Shown here: positions 41,843 to 50,048 of the stretch, piece after piece
Layout of the letters: every line of letters begins with the position of its first letter
Position numbering within the stretch: position 1 is the stretch's first letter
From: Hymenobacter nivis
Lineage (GTDB): Bacteria > Bacteroidota > Bacteroidia > Cytophagales > Hymenobacteraceae
Reading direction: 5' to 3'
Assembly: GCF_006439025.1 (NCBI RefSeq)
Contig: NZ_RCYZ01000001.1
Coordinates: forward strand, 372,001-436,000
Length of the DNA: 64,000 nt
Program-made: the position numbers and the translations under genes
The notes under the pieces: generated by a model
Told to the model about the DNA's origin: nothing
What the model saw: only the letters and a program-made list of their open reading frames with translations
Databases searched by the model: none

Positions 41843-43315
41843 TTACTTGTTCAAAGTTTCAAATAATTCGAGCAGGACTTCCTTGTCGTCGAAGTGCGTT
41901 TTCACGCCCTGCACGTCCTGGTAGTTCTCGTGGCCCTTGCCGGCCACCAGCACAATGTCGTGGGGCCCCACCCACTCGAGGGCGGCTTGGATGGCGGCGC
42001 GGCGCTCGGGCAGGGTGCGCACGCGGGCGGCGTCGGGGGCCAGCACACCAGCCTGCATCTGGGCCAGTATTTCGAGCGGGTCCTCGAAGCGCGGGTTGTC
42101 GGAGGTGAGCACCACCTGGTCGGAGAGGCGGGCGGCGAGGGCGGCCATCACGGGGCGCTTGGCGGCGTCGCGGTTGCCGCCGCAGCCCACCACCGTGACG
42201 ATGCGCTGCTCAGGCCGCCGAATCTGGTGCAAAGTTTGGAGCACGTTTTCCAGGGCGTCGGGCGTGTGGGCATAGTCGACGATGGCCGTGATGCGCTGGC
42301 CCGCCGACACCACCGGCTCGAAGCGGCCGGGGGCCGTGTTCAGGCCCGAGAGGATGGTGAGCACCTCTGTGGGGTCTTCGCCCAGCAGCACGGCGGCCCC
42401 GTACACGGCCAGCAAATTGTAGGCGTTGAACACGCCGATGAGCCGGAACTGAACCTCGCGGCCGTCAATTTCCAGGAATAGGCCGTGCACCTCGTTGGCG
42501 ATAAGGCGGGCCCGGAACGTGGCCGCCCCGCGCAGCGAGTAGGTTTCGCGGCGGGCGGCGGTGTTTTGCAGCATCACGGGGCCCCGCTTGTCGTCGGCAT
42601 TGGTGAGGGCAAAAGCCGTTTTGGGCAGCGCGTCGAAAAAGCCCTTCTTGGCCTTCAAGTAGTTGTCAAACGTGCCGTGGTAGTCGAGGTGGTCGTGGGT
42701 GAGGTTGGTGAAGATGCCGCCCGCGAAGCGCAGGCCCGTGACGCGGTGCTGGGCCACGGCGTGGCTGCTCACCTCCATGCAGGCGTGGGTGCAGCCGGCG
42801 GCCACCATGCGGGCCAGCAGCGCGTTCAGCCGGATGGCGTCGGGGGTGGTGTGGGTGGCGGGCACCACGGTTTCGTCGATCTGGTTCTGCACCGTGCTCA
42901 GCAAGCCGGCGTGGTAGCCCAGCTCGCGCAGCAGGCGATGCAGCAGCGTGGCGCAGGTGGTTTTGCCGTTGGTGCCGGTCACGCCGATCAGCTGGAGCCG
43001 GCGCGAGGGGTGCCCGTGGAAAGCCGCCGCCACCAGGCCCAGGGCCCCGGCGCTGTCGGCCACCTGCACGTAGGCCGTGCCGGGGTTGAGCACGGCCGGC
43101 AGCTCCTCGCAAATGACGGCCGCCGCACCCTGGGCCACGGCGGTCTCAATGAACTTGTGGCCGTCGGTGGCCGTGCCGCGCAGGGCGCAGAACGCCACCC
43201 CGGGGCCCGCCTCCCGCGAGTCGAGGGTGAGGCCGGTGATGGGCACATCGGCGGGGCCCTGCTGCTGGAGCACGGCTACGTCGGCGAGCAAGGAAAAGAG
43301 CGGGAGTGAAATCAA
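41843..43315 (-). CDS. murE: UDP-MurNAc-L-Ala-D-Glu--meso-diaminopimelate ligase
   Basis: The 490-residue ligase has the P-loop [26 protein letters not shown] near residue 108, [20 protein letters not shown] near residue 205, and [19 protein letters not shown] near residue 405. The DNPR motif is the marker for meso-diaminopimelate rather than lysine, so this organism should have DAP-type peptidoglycan. Start is TTG at 43315; no ATG is close. Confidence 0.95.
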   Translation of the reverse strand: MISLPLFSLLADVAVLQQQGPADVPITGLTLDSREAGPGVAFCALRGTATDGHKFIETAVAQGAAAVICEELPAVLNPGTAYVQVADSAGALGLVAAAFHGHPSRRLQLIGVTGTNGKTTCATLLHRLLRELGYHAGLLSTVQNQIDETVVPATHTTPDAIRLNALLARMVAAGCTHACMEVSSHAVAQHRVTGLRFAGGIFTNLTHDHLDYHGTFDNYLKAKKGFFDALPKTAFALTNADDKRGPVMLQNTAARRETYSLRGAATFRARLIANEVHGLFLEIDGREVQFRLIGVFNAYNLLAVYGAAVLLGEDPTEVLTILSGLNTAPGRFEPVVSAGQRITAIVDYAHTPDALENVLQTLHQIRRPEQRIVTVVGCGGNRDAAKRPVMAALAARLSDQVVLTSDNPRFEDPLEILAQMQAGVLAPDAARVRTLPERRAAIQAALEWVGPHDIVLVAGKGHENYQDVQGVKTHFDDKEVLLELFETLNK

Positions 43316-43359
43316 GGGCAGAACCGCGGGGCCGCGGGGCTTTGGGGCGAAAAATGGGG

Positions 43360-45810
43360 CTAGGCGTGGGGAGTCGGCTTGCGGGGCTTGTCGGCGGCCA
43401 GGCGGGTCTTGGCGGGCTTGGCCTTGGTGGCGGGCTTCGGCTTGGGTTTATCAGCTTTGGGCTTGGCAGCAGTTTTAGCGGCGGGCTTAGCTTCCACTTT
43501 GGCCTTAGCTTTTGCCTCCGCCTTGGGTTTGGCCGGGGCCGTTTTAGGGGCCCCTACTTTGGCTTTGGCAGGGGCCGCCTTGGCAGTCACCGATCCAGCT
43601 TCCGTGGGCACTAGTAGGATATTCTCTTCCAGGTCGGTATGCTCGGGCTCGGGCAGGGCCCGGGGGGCGTCGTCGCGGGGGCCGGTGTCCACCAGCGTGA
43701 GGGTGATGGCGTCGCCGCGCTTGAAGGGGGCCCCGGCGGCCAAGCTTTGCCCGCGCACGCGGCCCGTGCCCAGGGCCCGCACGTGCAGGCCCCGGTTTTC
43801 GAGCAGAAACAGGGCATCGCGCAGGCTCAGGCCCCGGGCGTTGGGCACGCGGCCGGCGCGCATGGGATTCACCACCAGGGCTACGGTACGGGCGTGGAAC
43901 GCCGTATCGGACGCGCCCCGCACCCACTCCTCGCCGCCGGTAGCCTGGGTGTTGCCGACTAGGCCCAGCTTCTGGCAGACCAGGGCCAGTTCATCCTGCA
44001 TGCCGGCGCGCACCAGCGGCACGCGGCTCTTGTTCAGGCGGGCCTTGGCCAGCAGCGGGCGCTGGCTGAGCAGGTCGCGGGCCATGCACTTGTCGGCCAC
44101 CTCGCGGAACACCGGGGCGGCCACGTCGCCGCCGTACACGCGGCCGCGGCTGGGCGAATCAATCACCACGATGCAGCTGTACTTGGGCTTGTCGGCCGGG
44201 AAGTAGCCGCAGAAGCTGGTCGAGTACGTCTTGGTGTAGTGGCCATTCTTGAACTTCCAGGCGGTACCCGTTTTGCCGGCGATGGTGTAGTCTTTGGGCC
44301 GGATGCGGCTGGCGGTGCCCTCGGCCACCACGCCTTCCAGCATAGCCTTGAGCTTGCGTAGCGTGTTGTCGGAGCAGATTTTGGGAATCAGCACCCGCGG
44401 CGCAAACTCCTGCACCACTTGGTCGGCCTGCTTGATCTGCTTCACGATCATGGGAGCCACCTTCACGCCGTTGTTGGCCACAGCGTTGTAAAAGGCCAGG
44501 GTTTGCAGCGGCGCCAGCTTCAGCTCATAGCCAATGCTCATGGTGCTCAGCGAGGTGCGGCTCCAGCTGCGGTCGCGGGGGTCCTTCACGTAGGGCAGCG
44601 CCTCGCCGCTCATCTGGAAGCCCAGCGGCTTGTCGAGCCCGAATTTCTTGAGGTAGTCGGTGTACTGCGAGGGGTTGGCGGCGAAGTGCTCTTGCACCAG
44701 CCGCGCTACCCCGATGTTGCTCGATTTCTCAAACACCTGCTGCACCGTGATGCGGCCGTTGGGGTGCGAATCGGTCTTCACGGCCCCGCCGATGGACATG
44801 CGCCCGGGGCCCGTGTCCACCACGTCGTCGAGCGTGATGTTGGGGTAGGCCTCCATTAGGGCCATCATCGAGGCCAGTTTGAAGGTCGAGCCCGGCTCGG
44901 TGCGGCCCTGGTCGGCGAAGGCGTAGTTGTAGTCTTCCTTATAAGTGTCGTCGGCGGCGCGGCCCAGGTTGGCCACGGCCTTGATTTCGCCGGTAGCCAC
45001 TTCCATCAGAATCACGCAGCCGTACTGGGCGTTGTTATCCACCAGCGACTTGTACAGCGCGTTTTCGGCCACGTCCTGCAAGTTGATGTCGAGCGTGGTT
45101 TTGATGTCGTAGCCCGGCTGGGGCTTAATTTCGGTACCGTCGTAGAGCGGTTTCACGCCGCCTGGCACGCGCTCAAACAGGGCCTCGCCGGCCTTGCCCG
45201 CCAAGCTGGGGTCGAAGGTGAACTCCAGGCCCGCGCCGTGCTGCTGCTCATTCACGAAGCCCACGGTGCGCTGCGCCAGGCCCCCAAACGGCCGGAACCG
45301 CTTGTCGACCTTCTCAAAAATGGCGCCGCCGCGGTTGCGCTTCGCCCGGAAAATGGGCCACTGGGCCAGCAGCTTTTTCTCCTGGAAATTGATTTGGCGC
45401 GAGTTCAGGCGGATGTAGCGCAGGGCCGGCTCCTTGGCGCGGCGGGCGTTGGTGAGGCGCTGCTTGTACTCCTGCTTGGTGCGGTCGCCAAAGAAGTGCG
45501 ACAGGTGCCAGGCCAGCGAATCGACGCCGGCCTGAAACACGGCTTCTTCCACCACGCCGGGGTCCCAGGCCACCCGGTAGAAGGGCAGCGAGGTGGCCAT
45601 GATGCTCTCGTTGTCGGAGAAAATGTTGCCCCGCGTGGCGGGCACCGGCTGGTAGCTGATGCGCCGCTCTTGTTCCAGGGCCCGCCACTTGGCACCCTCC
45701 TGAAACTGGATGCGCGTGGCCTTCCACAGGATGAGGCCCGAGAACACGGCCACCCCCAGAAAGGCCAGCCGCACTCGCGTCACAATCGACTTTTTAACGC
45801 TGCCTTTCAT
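43360..45810 (-). CDS. ftsI: Class B penicillin-binding protein FtsI/PBP3 with PASTA domain and basic low-complexity tail
   Basis: The 816-residue protein has a short cytoplasmic start, one membrane helix (LAFLGVAVFSGLILWKAT) and a dimerisation domain. The transpeptidase core carries SxxK in GSTFKLASM near residue 307, SxN in KSSNIGVARL near residue 360 and KTG in AGKTGTAWKF near residue 515. A PASTA-like region (RVPNARGLSLRDALFLLENRGLHV) starts near residue 660. About 75 residues at the C-terminus are almost only Lys, Ala and Pro, which is unusual for FtsI. It cross-links septal peptidoglycan with FtsW. The ATG overlaps the upstream stop (ATGA). Confidence 0.95.
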   Translation of the reverse strand: MKGSVKKSIVTRVRLAFLGVAVFSGLILWKATRIQFQEGAKWRALEQERRISYQPVPATRGNIFSDNESIMATSLPFYRVAWDPGVVEEAVFQAGVDSLAWHLSHFFGDRTKQEYKQRLTNARRAKEPALRYIRLNSRQINFQEKKLLAQWPIFRAKRNRGGAIFEKVDKRFRPFGGLAQRTVGFVNEQQHGAGLEFTFDPSLAGKAGEALFERVPGGVKPLYDGTEIKPQPGYDIKTTLDINLQDVAENALYKSLVDNNAQYGCVILMEVATGEIKAVANLGRAADDTYKEDYNYAFADQGRTEPGSTFKLASMMALMEAYPNITLDDVVDTGPGRMSIGGAVKTDSHPNGRITVQQVFEKSSNIGVARLVQEHFAANPSQYTDYLKKFGLDKPLGFQMSGEALPYVKDPRDRSWSRTSLSTMSIGYELKLAPLQTLAFYNAVANNGVKVAPMIVKQIKQADQVVQEFAPRVLIPKICSDNTLRKLKAMLEGVVAEGTASRIRPKDYTIAGKTGTAWKFKNGHYTKTYSTSFCGYFPADKPKYSCIVVIDSPSRGRVYGGDVAAPVFREVADKCMARDLLSQRPLLAKARLNKSRVPLVRAGMQDELALVCQKLGLVGNTQATGGEEWVRGASDTAFHARTVALVVNPMRAGRVPNARGLSLRDALFLLENRGLHVRALGTGRVRGQSLAAGAPFKRGDAITLTLVDTGPRDDAPRALPEPEHTDLEENILLVPTEAGSVTAKAAPAKAKVGAPKTAPAKPKAEAKAKAKVEAKPAAKTAAKPKADKPKPKPATKAKPAKTRLAADKPRKPTPHA

Positions 45811-46697
45811 CGACGGGGGGTGGTAGTGGCTTGGGCACGAGCGGCTTGCTTCTTGTGCTCGGTTGTACTCTTTGTACTTTTTTTAACTGATTTCTTATCG
45901 TTGGGCTTAGCCAACACTTTAGCTTTGGGCTTCTCGGCCAGCACTTTAGGGGCCCGACGCACGGGCACGGGTGCAGGCGCGGCGGCCAGCGAATCTTCGG
46001 GGATGGCAGCGGCGATTTCGGGCTCGCCGTCGGTGCCCGCCGCGTTGGCGTAGCGGCGGCGGCCGGCGAGGGCATCGGCCCGCTGGGCGGCCAGCGAGTC
46101 GCGGCCGGCGCGGGCAGCCAGCGTGTCGGCCGTCAGCACGGGCATCAGCTCCAGAGCGGCGGCGTCGAGGTGGCCGGCTGGCACCTGGATGCGGAAGGGC
46201 GGCGACGAGCTTTCAACCAGCCCGAAGGCTGCCACTTTGCGGGCCACCTCGCTCTGCTTACTGGCCTCCATGTAGTCCGATTTCAGGGTGGTGTAATCGG
46301 CGCGCAAGTCCTCAGTTTCCTGCTTGAGGCGCTGGATGTTGCGGCTCATGCGGTTGCCGTAGTGCGTGTTGCCAATGTAGAGCAGCGTGAGGAACATCAC
46401 GAACAGCAGGTGCGGCAGGTAGCGCACCGGCAGCCCCTCGCGGAAGAGGCCGTCCACGCTCGTCATCCGGTCGAAAACCGAGAACAGGCTCCAGGTGCGG
46501 GGCACGCGCTCGGGGCGCGGCGGCGGGGCGGGCCGGGCCGGGCGCTCGGGGGCCGCCGCCCGCGGGCGGGGGGCTTCCGCCACGGGCTCCGGGACCGCGG
46601 CGGCCGGCGCGGGCGGGGGCCCATGCGCTGGCTCGGGGGCCCGGGGCACGTTGGCGCGGCGCGGCGCGTCGGTAGGTTTATAAGTATTGGCGGCCAT
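45807..46697 (-). CDS. FtsL-like single-pass divisome protein with long low-complexity ends
   Basis: About 296 residues: a Pro/Ala/Arg-rich N-terminal region (about 10-60), one membrane helix (YLPHLLFVMFLTLLYIGN) near residue 90, a short coiled coil (MSRNIQRLKQETEDLRADYTTLKSDYMEASKQ) and a periplasmic segment with VAAFGLVESSSPPFRIQVP. The C-terminus is Lys/Ala-rich. Gene position between rsmH and ftsI, plus the helix-coiled coil layout, matches FtsL. Bacteroidota versions are longer than E. coli FtsL (121 residues). The ATG at 46697 is preferred over an extension to 46757. Confidence 0.85.
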   Translation of the reverse strand: MAANTYKPTDAPRRANVPRAPEPAHGPPPAPAAAVPEPVAEAPRPRAAAPERPARPAPPPRPERVPRTWSLFSVFDRMTSVDGLFREGLPVRYLPHLLFVMFLTLLYIGNTHYGNRMSRNIQRLKQETEDLRADYTTLKSDYMEASKQSEVARKVAAFGLVESSSPPFRIQVPAGHLDAAALELMPVLTADTLAARAGRDSLAAQRADALAGRRRYANAAGTDGEPEIAAAIPEDSLAAAPAPVPVRRAPKVLAEKPKAKVLAKPNDKKSVKKSTKSTTEHKKQAARAQATTTPRR

Positions 46698-46831
46698 GCA
46701 GGAGCGGAAAGGCAAAAGGATGGGGCGGCCCGCCGGGCAATACCCCGCAACAGCCACCTACTTAACTCAACTTCTTAGTTACAAATTGTTTACACTAAAA
46801 TAACTCCTCCCAACAACGCGGTTACTTTGGC

Positions 46832-47755
46832 TCAATTGCGCACCGCAACCCGCAATTTAGCACTGCGGGCGCGGCTGTTCAGGGCCACTTCCTCGGCCGA
46901 GGCCTCATCAGGGCGGCGATTGAGGGCGGTGAATGGCTTGGTTTCATGGCCGAAAAAGTCCTTTTCTACCTCGCCGAAAAACTTGCCTTTGCCAATAAAA
47001 TTCTTCGCCAGCCGGTCTTCCAGCGAGTGGTAGCTGAGCACCACCAGCCGGCCGCCGGGGAGCAGTACGTCGGCCGTTTGGAGCAGCATTTCCTGCAAGG
47101 CGTCCATTTCCTGGTTCACCTCGATGCGCAGGGCCTGGAAAACCTGCGCCAAATACTTATTCTCCTTACCGCGCGGCATCACGCTCTGGATGGCCGTTTT
47201 CAGCTCCTGGATGGTGGCCAGCGGGCGGCCGCGGCGGGCCTGCGCCACGGTGGCGGCCAGGGTGCGGGCGTTGGTCACCTCGCCGTACATGCCAAAGATG
47301 CGGTGCAGGTCGGCTTCTTTGTATTCGTTGAGCACGTCGGCGGCCGTGGGGCCCCCGTCGGTGTCCATGCGCATGTCCAGGGGCCCGTCGAAGCGGGTTG
47401 AGAAGCCCCGTTCTGGCGTGTCGAACTGGTGCGAGCTCACGCCCAGGTCGGCCAGGATGCCGTCCACGGGCAGGGCGTCGCGGCGGCGCAGCTCGGCAGC
47501 CAGGTCGCGGAAGTTGGCCCGCACGAAGGTGAACTGCGGCCGGGCCAGGCGGGCAGCTTCGGCCTCGGCGTCAGCGTCTTGGTCGAAGCTGTAGAGGTGG
47601 CCCGTGGTGAGGCGCTCGAGCAGGCGCGCCGAGTGGCCGCCGCCGCCAAAGGTCACGTCCACGTAGCGGCCGCCGGGCTGCACGTCGAGCCCAGCCAGGC
47701 ATTCGGCCAGCAGCACGGGGCGGTGATAGGCGGTATCGTTGGGGCGCGGTTCCAT
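46832..47755 (-). CDS. rsmH: 16S rRNA (cytosine(1402)-N(4))-methyltransferase
   Basis: About 307 residues: YHRPVLLAECLAGLDVQPGGRYVDVTFGGGGHSARLLERL contains the SAM-binding loop. DGILADLGVSSHQFDTPERGFSTR near residue 95, ALRIEVNQEMDALQEML near residue 215 and VLSYHSLEDRLAKNF near residue 245 are the RsmH signatures. It methylates C1402 in the ribosomal P site. It is second in the dcw cluster as usual, with 2 nt between the mraZ stop and its ATG. A 134-nt gap follows before the ftsL-like gene. Confidence 0.96.
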   Translation of the reverse strand: MEPRPNDTAYHRPVLLAECLAGLDVQPGGRYVDVTFGGGGHSARLLERLTTGHLYSFDQDADAEAEAARLARPQFTFVRANFRDLAAELRRRDALPVDGILADLGVSSHQFDTPERGFSTRFDGPLDMRMDTDGGPTAADVLNEYKEADLHRIFGMYGEVTNARTLAATVAQARRGRPLATIQELKTAIQSVMPRGKENKYLAQVFQALRIEVNQEMDALQEMLLQTADVLLPGGRLVVLSYHSLEDRLAKNFIGKGKFFGEVEKDFFGHETKPFTALNRRPDEASAEEVALNSRARSAKLRVAVRN

Positions 47756-47757
47756 TA

Positions 47758-48219
47758 TTAAAAGGCCAGGGCGGTGTCGGTGGCCAAAAATTTCTGTGCC
47801 TGTTGGCTGAAGGTCTGTTGGTCTTTGATCAGGAATTCCTCGTAGCGGGCCGGGTCCCAGATTTCGCAGCGGTTGCCCAGGCCCACCACGATGGCCTCCT
47901 TCTCGATGCCAGCGTAGCGCAGCATGGTGCGCGGCAGCATAAAGCGGCTGATGCTGTCGAGCTCCACCTCCGTCATGCCCCGGAAAAAGTTGCGCTGGAA
48001 CTGCCGGTACTCCTCGTTGAACTCGTCGAGGGCCATCACTTTCTCGTGGATGACGCGCCAGGCGGCCCGCGGGTACAAAACCAGGCACGGCTCGAAGCCG
48101 CGCACCAGCACCAGCTGGTTGCCCGACTCGTCGGGCAGGTTGCCCTTCACCTTGGCCGGGAGCACGAGCCGCCCCTTGGGGTCGAGCTTGCATTCGTATT
48201 CGCCGGAGAGCAGGTGCAT
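47758..48219 (-). CDS. mraZ: Transcriptional regulator MraZ
   Basis: The 153-residue protein has two SpoVT/AbrB-like halves: LLSGEYECKLDPKGRLVLPAKVKG (DxKGR motif) and DSISRFMLPRTMLRYAGIEKEAIVVGLGNRCEIWDPARY. MraZ binds repeats upstream of its own gene and represses the dcw operon in E. coli. Suitable repeats lie at 48279-48303. The ATG at 48219 starts the first half directly; the frame is open upstream into the promoter. Confidence 0.96.
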   Translation of the reverse strand: MHLLSGEYECKLDPKGRLVLPAKVKGNLPDESGNQLVLVRGFEPCLVLYPRAAWRVIHEKVMALDEFNEEYRQFQRNFFRGMTEVELDSISRFMLPRTMLRYAGIEKEAIVVGLGNRCEIWDPARYEEFLIKDQQTFSQQAQKFLATDTALAF

Positions 48220-48250
48220 GGCGGGGCCAGGGAAAAGGGAGGGAAGTAAG

Positions 48251-48303
48251 CAAAAGTACGGGCCGCCTTTTGAATAACAACCACGATTTACCATTATTTA
48301 CCA
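48251..48303 (-). promoter_or_regulatory. mraZ promoter with overlapping MraZ operator
   Basis: Minus-strand TACTTTTG (48251-48258) fits TAnnTTTG and lies 31 nt before the mraZ ATG. TTG at 48278-48280 is 19 nt further up as the -33 element. Three boxes, TGGTA (48299-48303), TGGTA (48289-48293) and TGGTT (48279-48283), follow each other with exact 5-nt spacers. This is the box-spacer-box layout of known MraZ sites (TGGGN with 5-nt spacers in E. coli). The last box overlaps the -33 TTG, so binding should block RNA polymerase. Confidence 0.75.
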
Positions 48304-48409
48304 CAATCCCAAACCCGTTTTCAGGGCCCCAGGGGCACATTCGCTTGAGCTAGTGAGCGCATTTGCCAAAATGGCAGCTACTTTCGGGGCCACCCTAGCC
48401 GTTTTGCTC

Positions 48410-49438
48410 ATGCGCTTTTTCTCCTGGCGATTCCCCGCCCTTTCGTTGGCCGCCGGTGCGGCCCTGCTGCTCCACGGCCCGGCGGCCAACGCCCAGAAAC
48501 GGGCCCGGCCGGGGGCCCCGGTGGCCATTTTGTTCGTCGGCAACAGCTTCACCCACGGGGGGCGCTTGCCGGTGCAGCAGTACAACGCGGCCGCCGTGAC
48601 CGACGAAAACTACGGGCAGCCCCAGGGCACGCCCCGCCAAGGCAACCCGCCCGAGCTGGGGCCCTGGGGCGGCATCCCGGCCATTTTCAAGAAGCTGGCC
48701 GACGAGGCGGGGCTGAACTACGACGTGCACTCGGAAACCCTGAGCGGCCAAACCCTCAAGTTTCATTACGATAACGCCCTTTCCGTCATCGCCCAGCCGC
48801 GCTGGCAGGCGGTGGTGTTGCAGGAGTACAGCACGGGGGCCCTGCCGGAGCGGCACAGCGGCAAGCGGGCCGAATTTTACGACTACGGCACCCGCCTGGA
48901 GCAGGCCGTGCACCAAGCTAACCCCGCCGCCCGGCTGTATTTGTACGAAACCTGGGCCCGCGCCGACCTGACCTACCCGCCCAATAAGCCCTACTCGGGC
49001 CAGCCCGTGGACTCGATGACGGCCGACCTACGCGCCGGCTACTACGGCCTGGCGCGGGCCAACGGCCACTTTGCGGGCGTGGCCCCGGCCGGCGATGCCT
49101 GGCTGCGGGCCATTCAAACCGGCGTGGCCCTGCCCAACCCTTACGAACCAGCCGCCGGCAAGCTCGACCTCTGGACCGACGACCATTACCACCCCAGTTC
49201 CTGGGGCGCCTACCTGAACGCCTGCGTGCTGCTGGCCACCATCACCGGCCAAGACCCGCGCACCCTGGGGCCCCAGGAGCAGGCCGCCGCTACCCTGGGC
49301 ATTGCCCCGCCCGACGCCGTGGCCCTCCAACGCTTGGCCTACGAGCAGGTGCAAGCCTCGCCAAAGGCCGAGGCTATGCCCCGCCGTGGCCGGCTGAAAG
49401 CCAAGCATCAGCGTACCCAGGCCGCGCCAGTTCGCTAG
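48410..49438 (+). CDS. Secreted SGNH/GDSL-type hydrolase
   Basis: About 342 residues with a signal peptide (FPALSLAAGAALLLHGPAANA). Block I is VAILFVGNSFTHGGRLPV (GNS in place of GDS) near residue 35, and QEYSTGALP lies in the middle. WTDDHYHPSSWGAYLNACV near residue 245 holds the DxxH catalytic pair. Esterases and glycan deacetylases share this fold. Several in-frame starts exist from 48353; the ATG at 48410 directly precedes the signal peptide. Substrate unknown. It is divergent from mraZ. Confidence 0.8.
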   Translation: MRFFSWRFPALSLAAGAALLLHGPAANAQKRARPGAPVAILFVGNSFTHGGRLPVQQYNAAAVTDENYGQPQGTPRQGNPPELGPWGGIPAIFKKLADEAGLNYDVHSETLSGQTLKFHYDNALSVIAQPRWQAVVLQEYSTGALPERHSGKRAEFYDYGTRLEQAVHQANPAARLYLYETWARADLTYPPNKPYSGQPVDSMTADLRAGYYGLARANGHFAGVAPAGDAWLRAIQTGVALPNPYEPAAGKLDLWTDDHYHPSSWGAYLNACVLLATITGQDPRTLGPQEQAAATLGIAPPDAVALQRLAYEQVQASPKAEAMPRRGRLKAKHQRTQAAPVR

Positions 49439-49504
49439 GCGTCGCGGCGGAAGTTGTGCACGCAGCGGGGCCGAATTGTGTGCGCCGCCGGGGCCCCCAG
49501 GCCG

Positions 49505-49512
49505 TACCTTTG
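49505..49512 (+). promoter_or_regulatory. Putative -7 box immediately before a GTG start
   Basis: TACCTTTG lies only 4 nt before the GTG at 49517. If this -7 box is used, transcription would begin at or near the start codon, giving a leaderless message. Confidence 0.4.
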
Positions 49513-49516
49513 CGGC

Positions 49517-49954
49517 GTGAAACCCCGCTCCCTCGCCCACCGAATCGTCAGCCTGTGGCTGGCCGTGCTGGTGCTCACCGCCTCGGTGGGCCTCACGGTG
49601 GAGCGGCACACCTGCCGCTTTAGCGGGCGCAGCCGGGCCAACCTGGCGCTGCTGGGATCTGCCCCGCGCGGGTGCTATGGGACTGCCACGCCGCCGCGTA
49701 TTAAGGATGACTGCTGCGACTTCAGCAGCCACTTGCACAAGCTGACGGCGCCGGCCCACGCGCACGCCTTCGAGAAGGTGCTGGTGCCGGGGCCCCTGCT
49801 GGCGGCGTGGCTGCCGGAGTTGGCCTGGCCGCAGCGGCCGGCTTTCGAGGCCTCAGCGGGCGCGGCTGGGCCCCGCTGGTTTGCGGCCGATGCCTCGCCG
49901 CCGCCGCCGGGCGGGCGGGCCCTGCTGCGCTGGGTGGGCAAGCTGGTGGTTTAG
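49517..49954 (+). CDS. HYC_CC_PP-type small membrane/periplasmic protein
   Basis: About 145 residues. An N-terminal hydrophobic segment (IVSLWLAVLVLTASVGLTV) is followed by ERHTCRF, then a CC pair in DDCCDFSSHLHKL near residue 70 and a Pro-rich C-terminal stretch (ADASPPPPGGRAL). The His-x-Cys, Cys-Cys and Pro-Pro spacing matches the HYC_CC_PP family described in Bacteroidota. It is usually found with TonB receptors and heavy-metal genes, as here. A copper-related role is inferred from the neighbours. GTG at 49517 is the chosen start. Confidence 0.75.
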   Translation: MKPRSLAHRIVSLWLAVLVLTASVGLTVERHTCRFSGRSRANLALLGSAPRGCYGTATPPRIKDDCCDFSSHLHKLTAPAHAHAFEKVLVPGPLLAAWLPELAWPQRPAFEASAGAAGPRWFAADASPPPPGGRALLRWVGKLVV

Positions 49955-50048
49955 GGTTTTTCGAAAGAGACGGCCGCTGGTGCAGCGGCCACGGGCAGGG
50001 CTATTTAGCCCGGCCCTTCTTTTCGCAACGCCTTAACTAACAGCTATT

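Noticed and set aside
48219-48294. Longer MraZ start at 48294
   Set aside because: It would translate the promoter and operator; MraZ proteins begin at the first AbrB-like strand.
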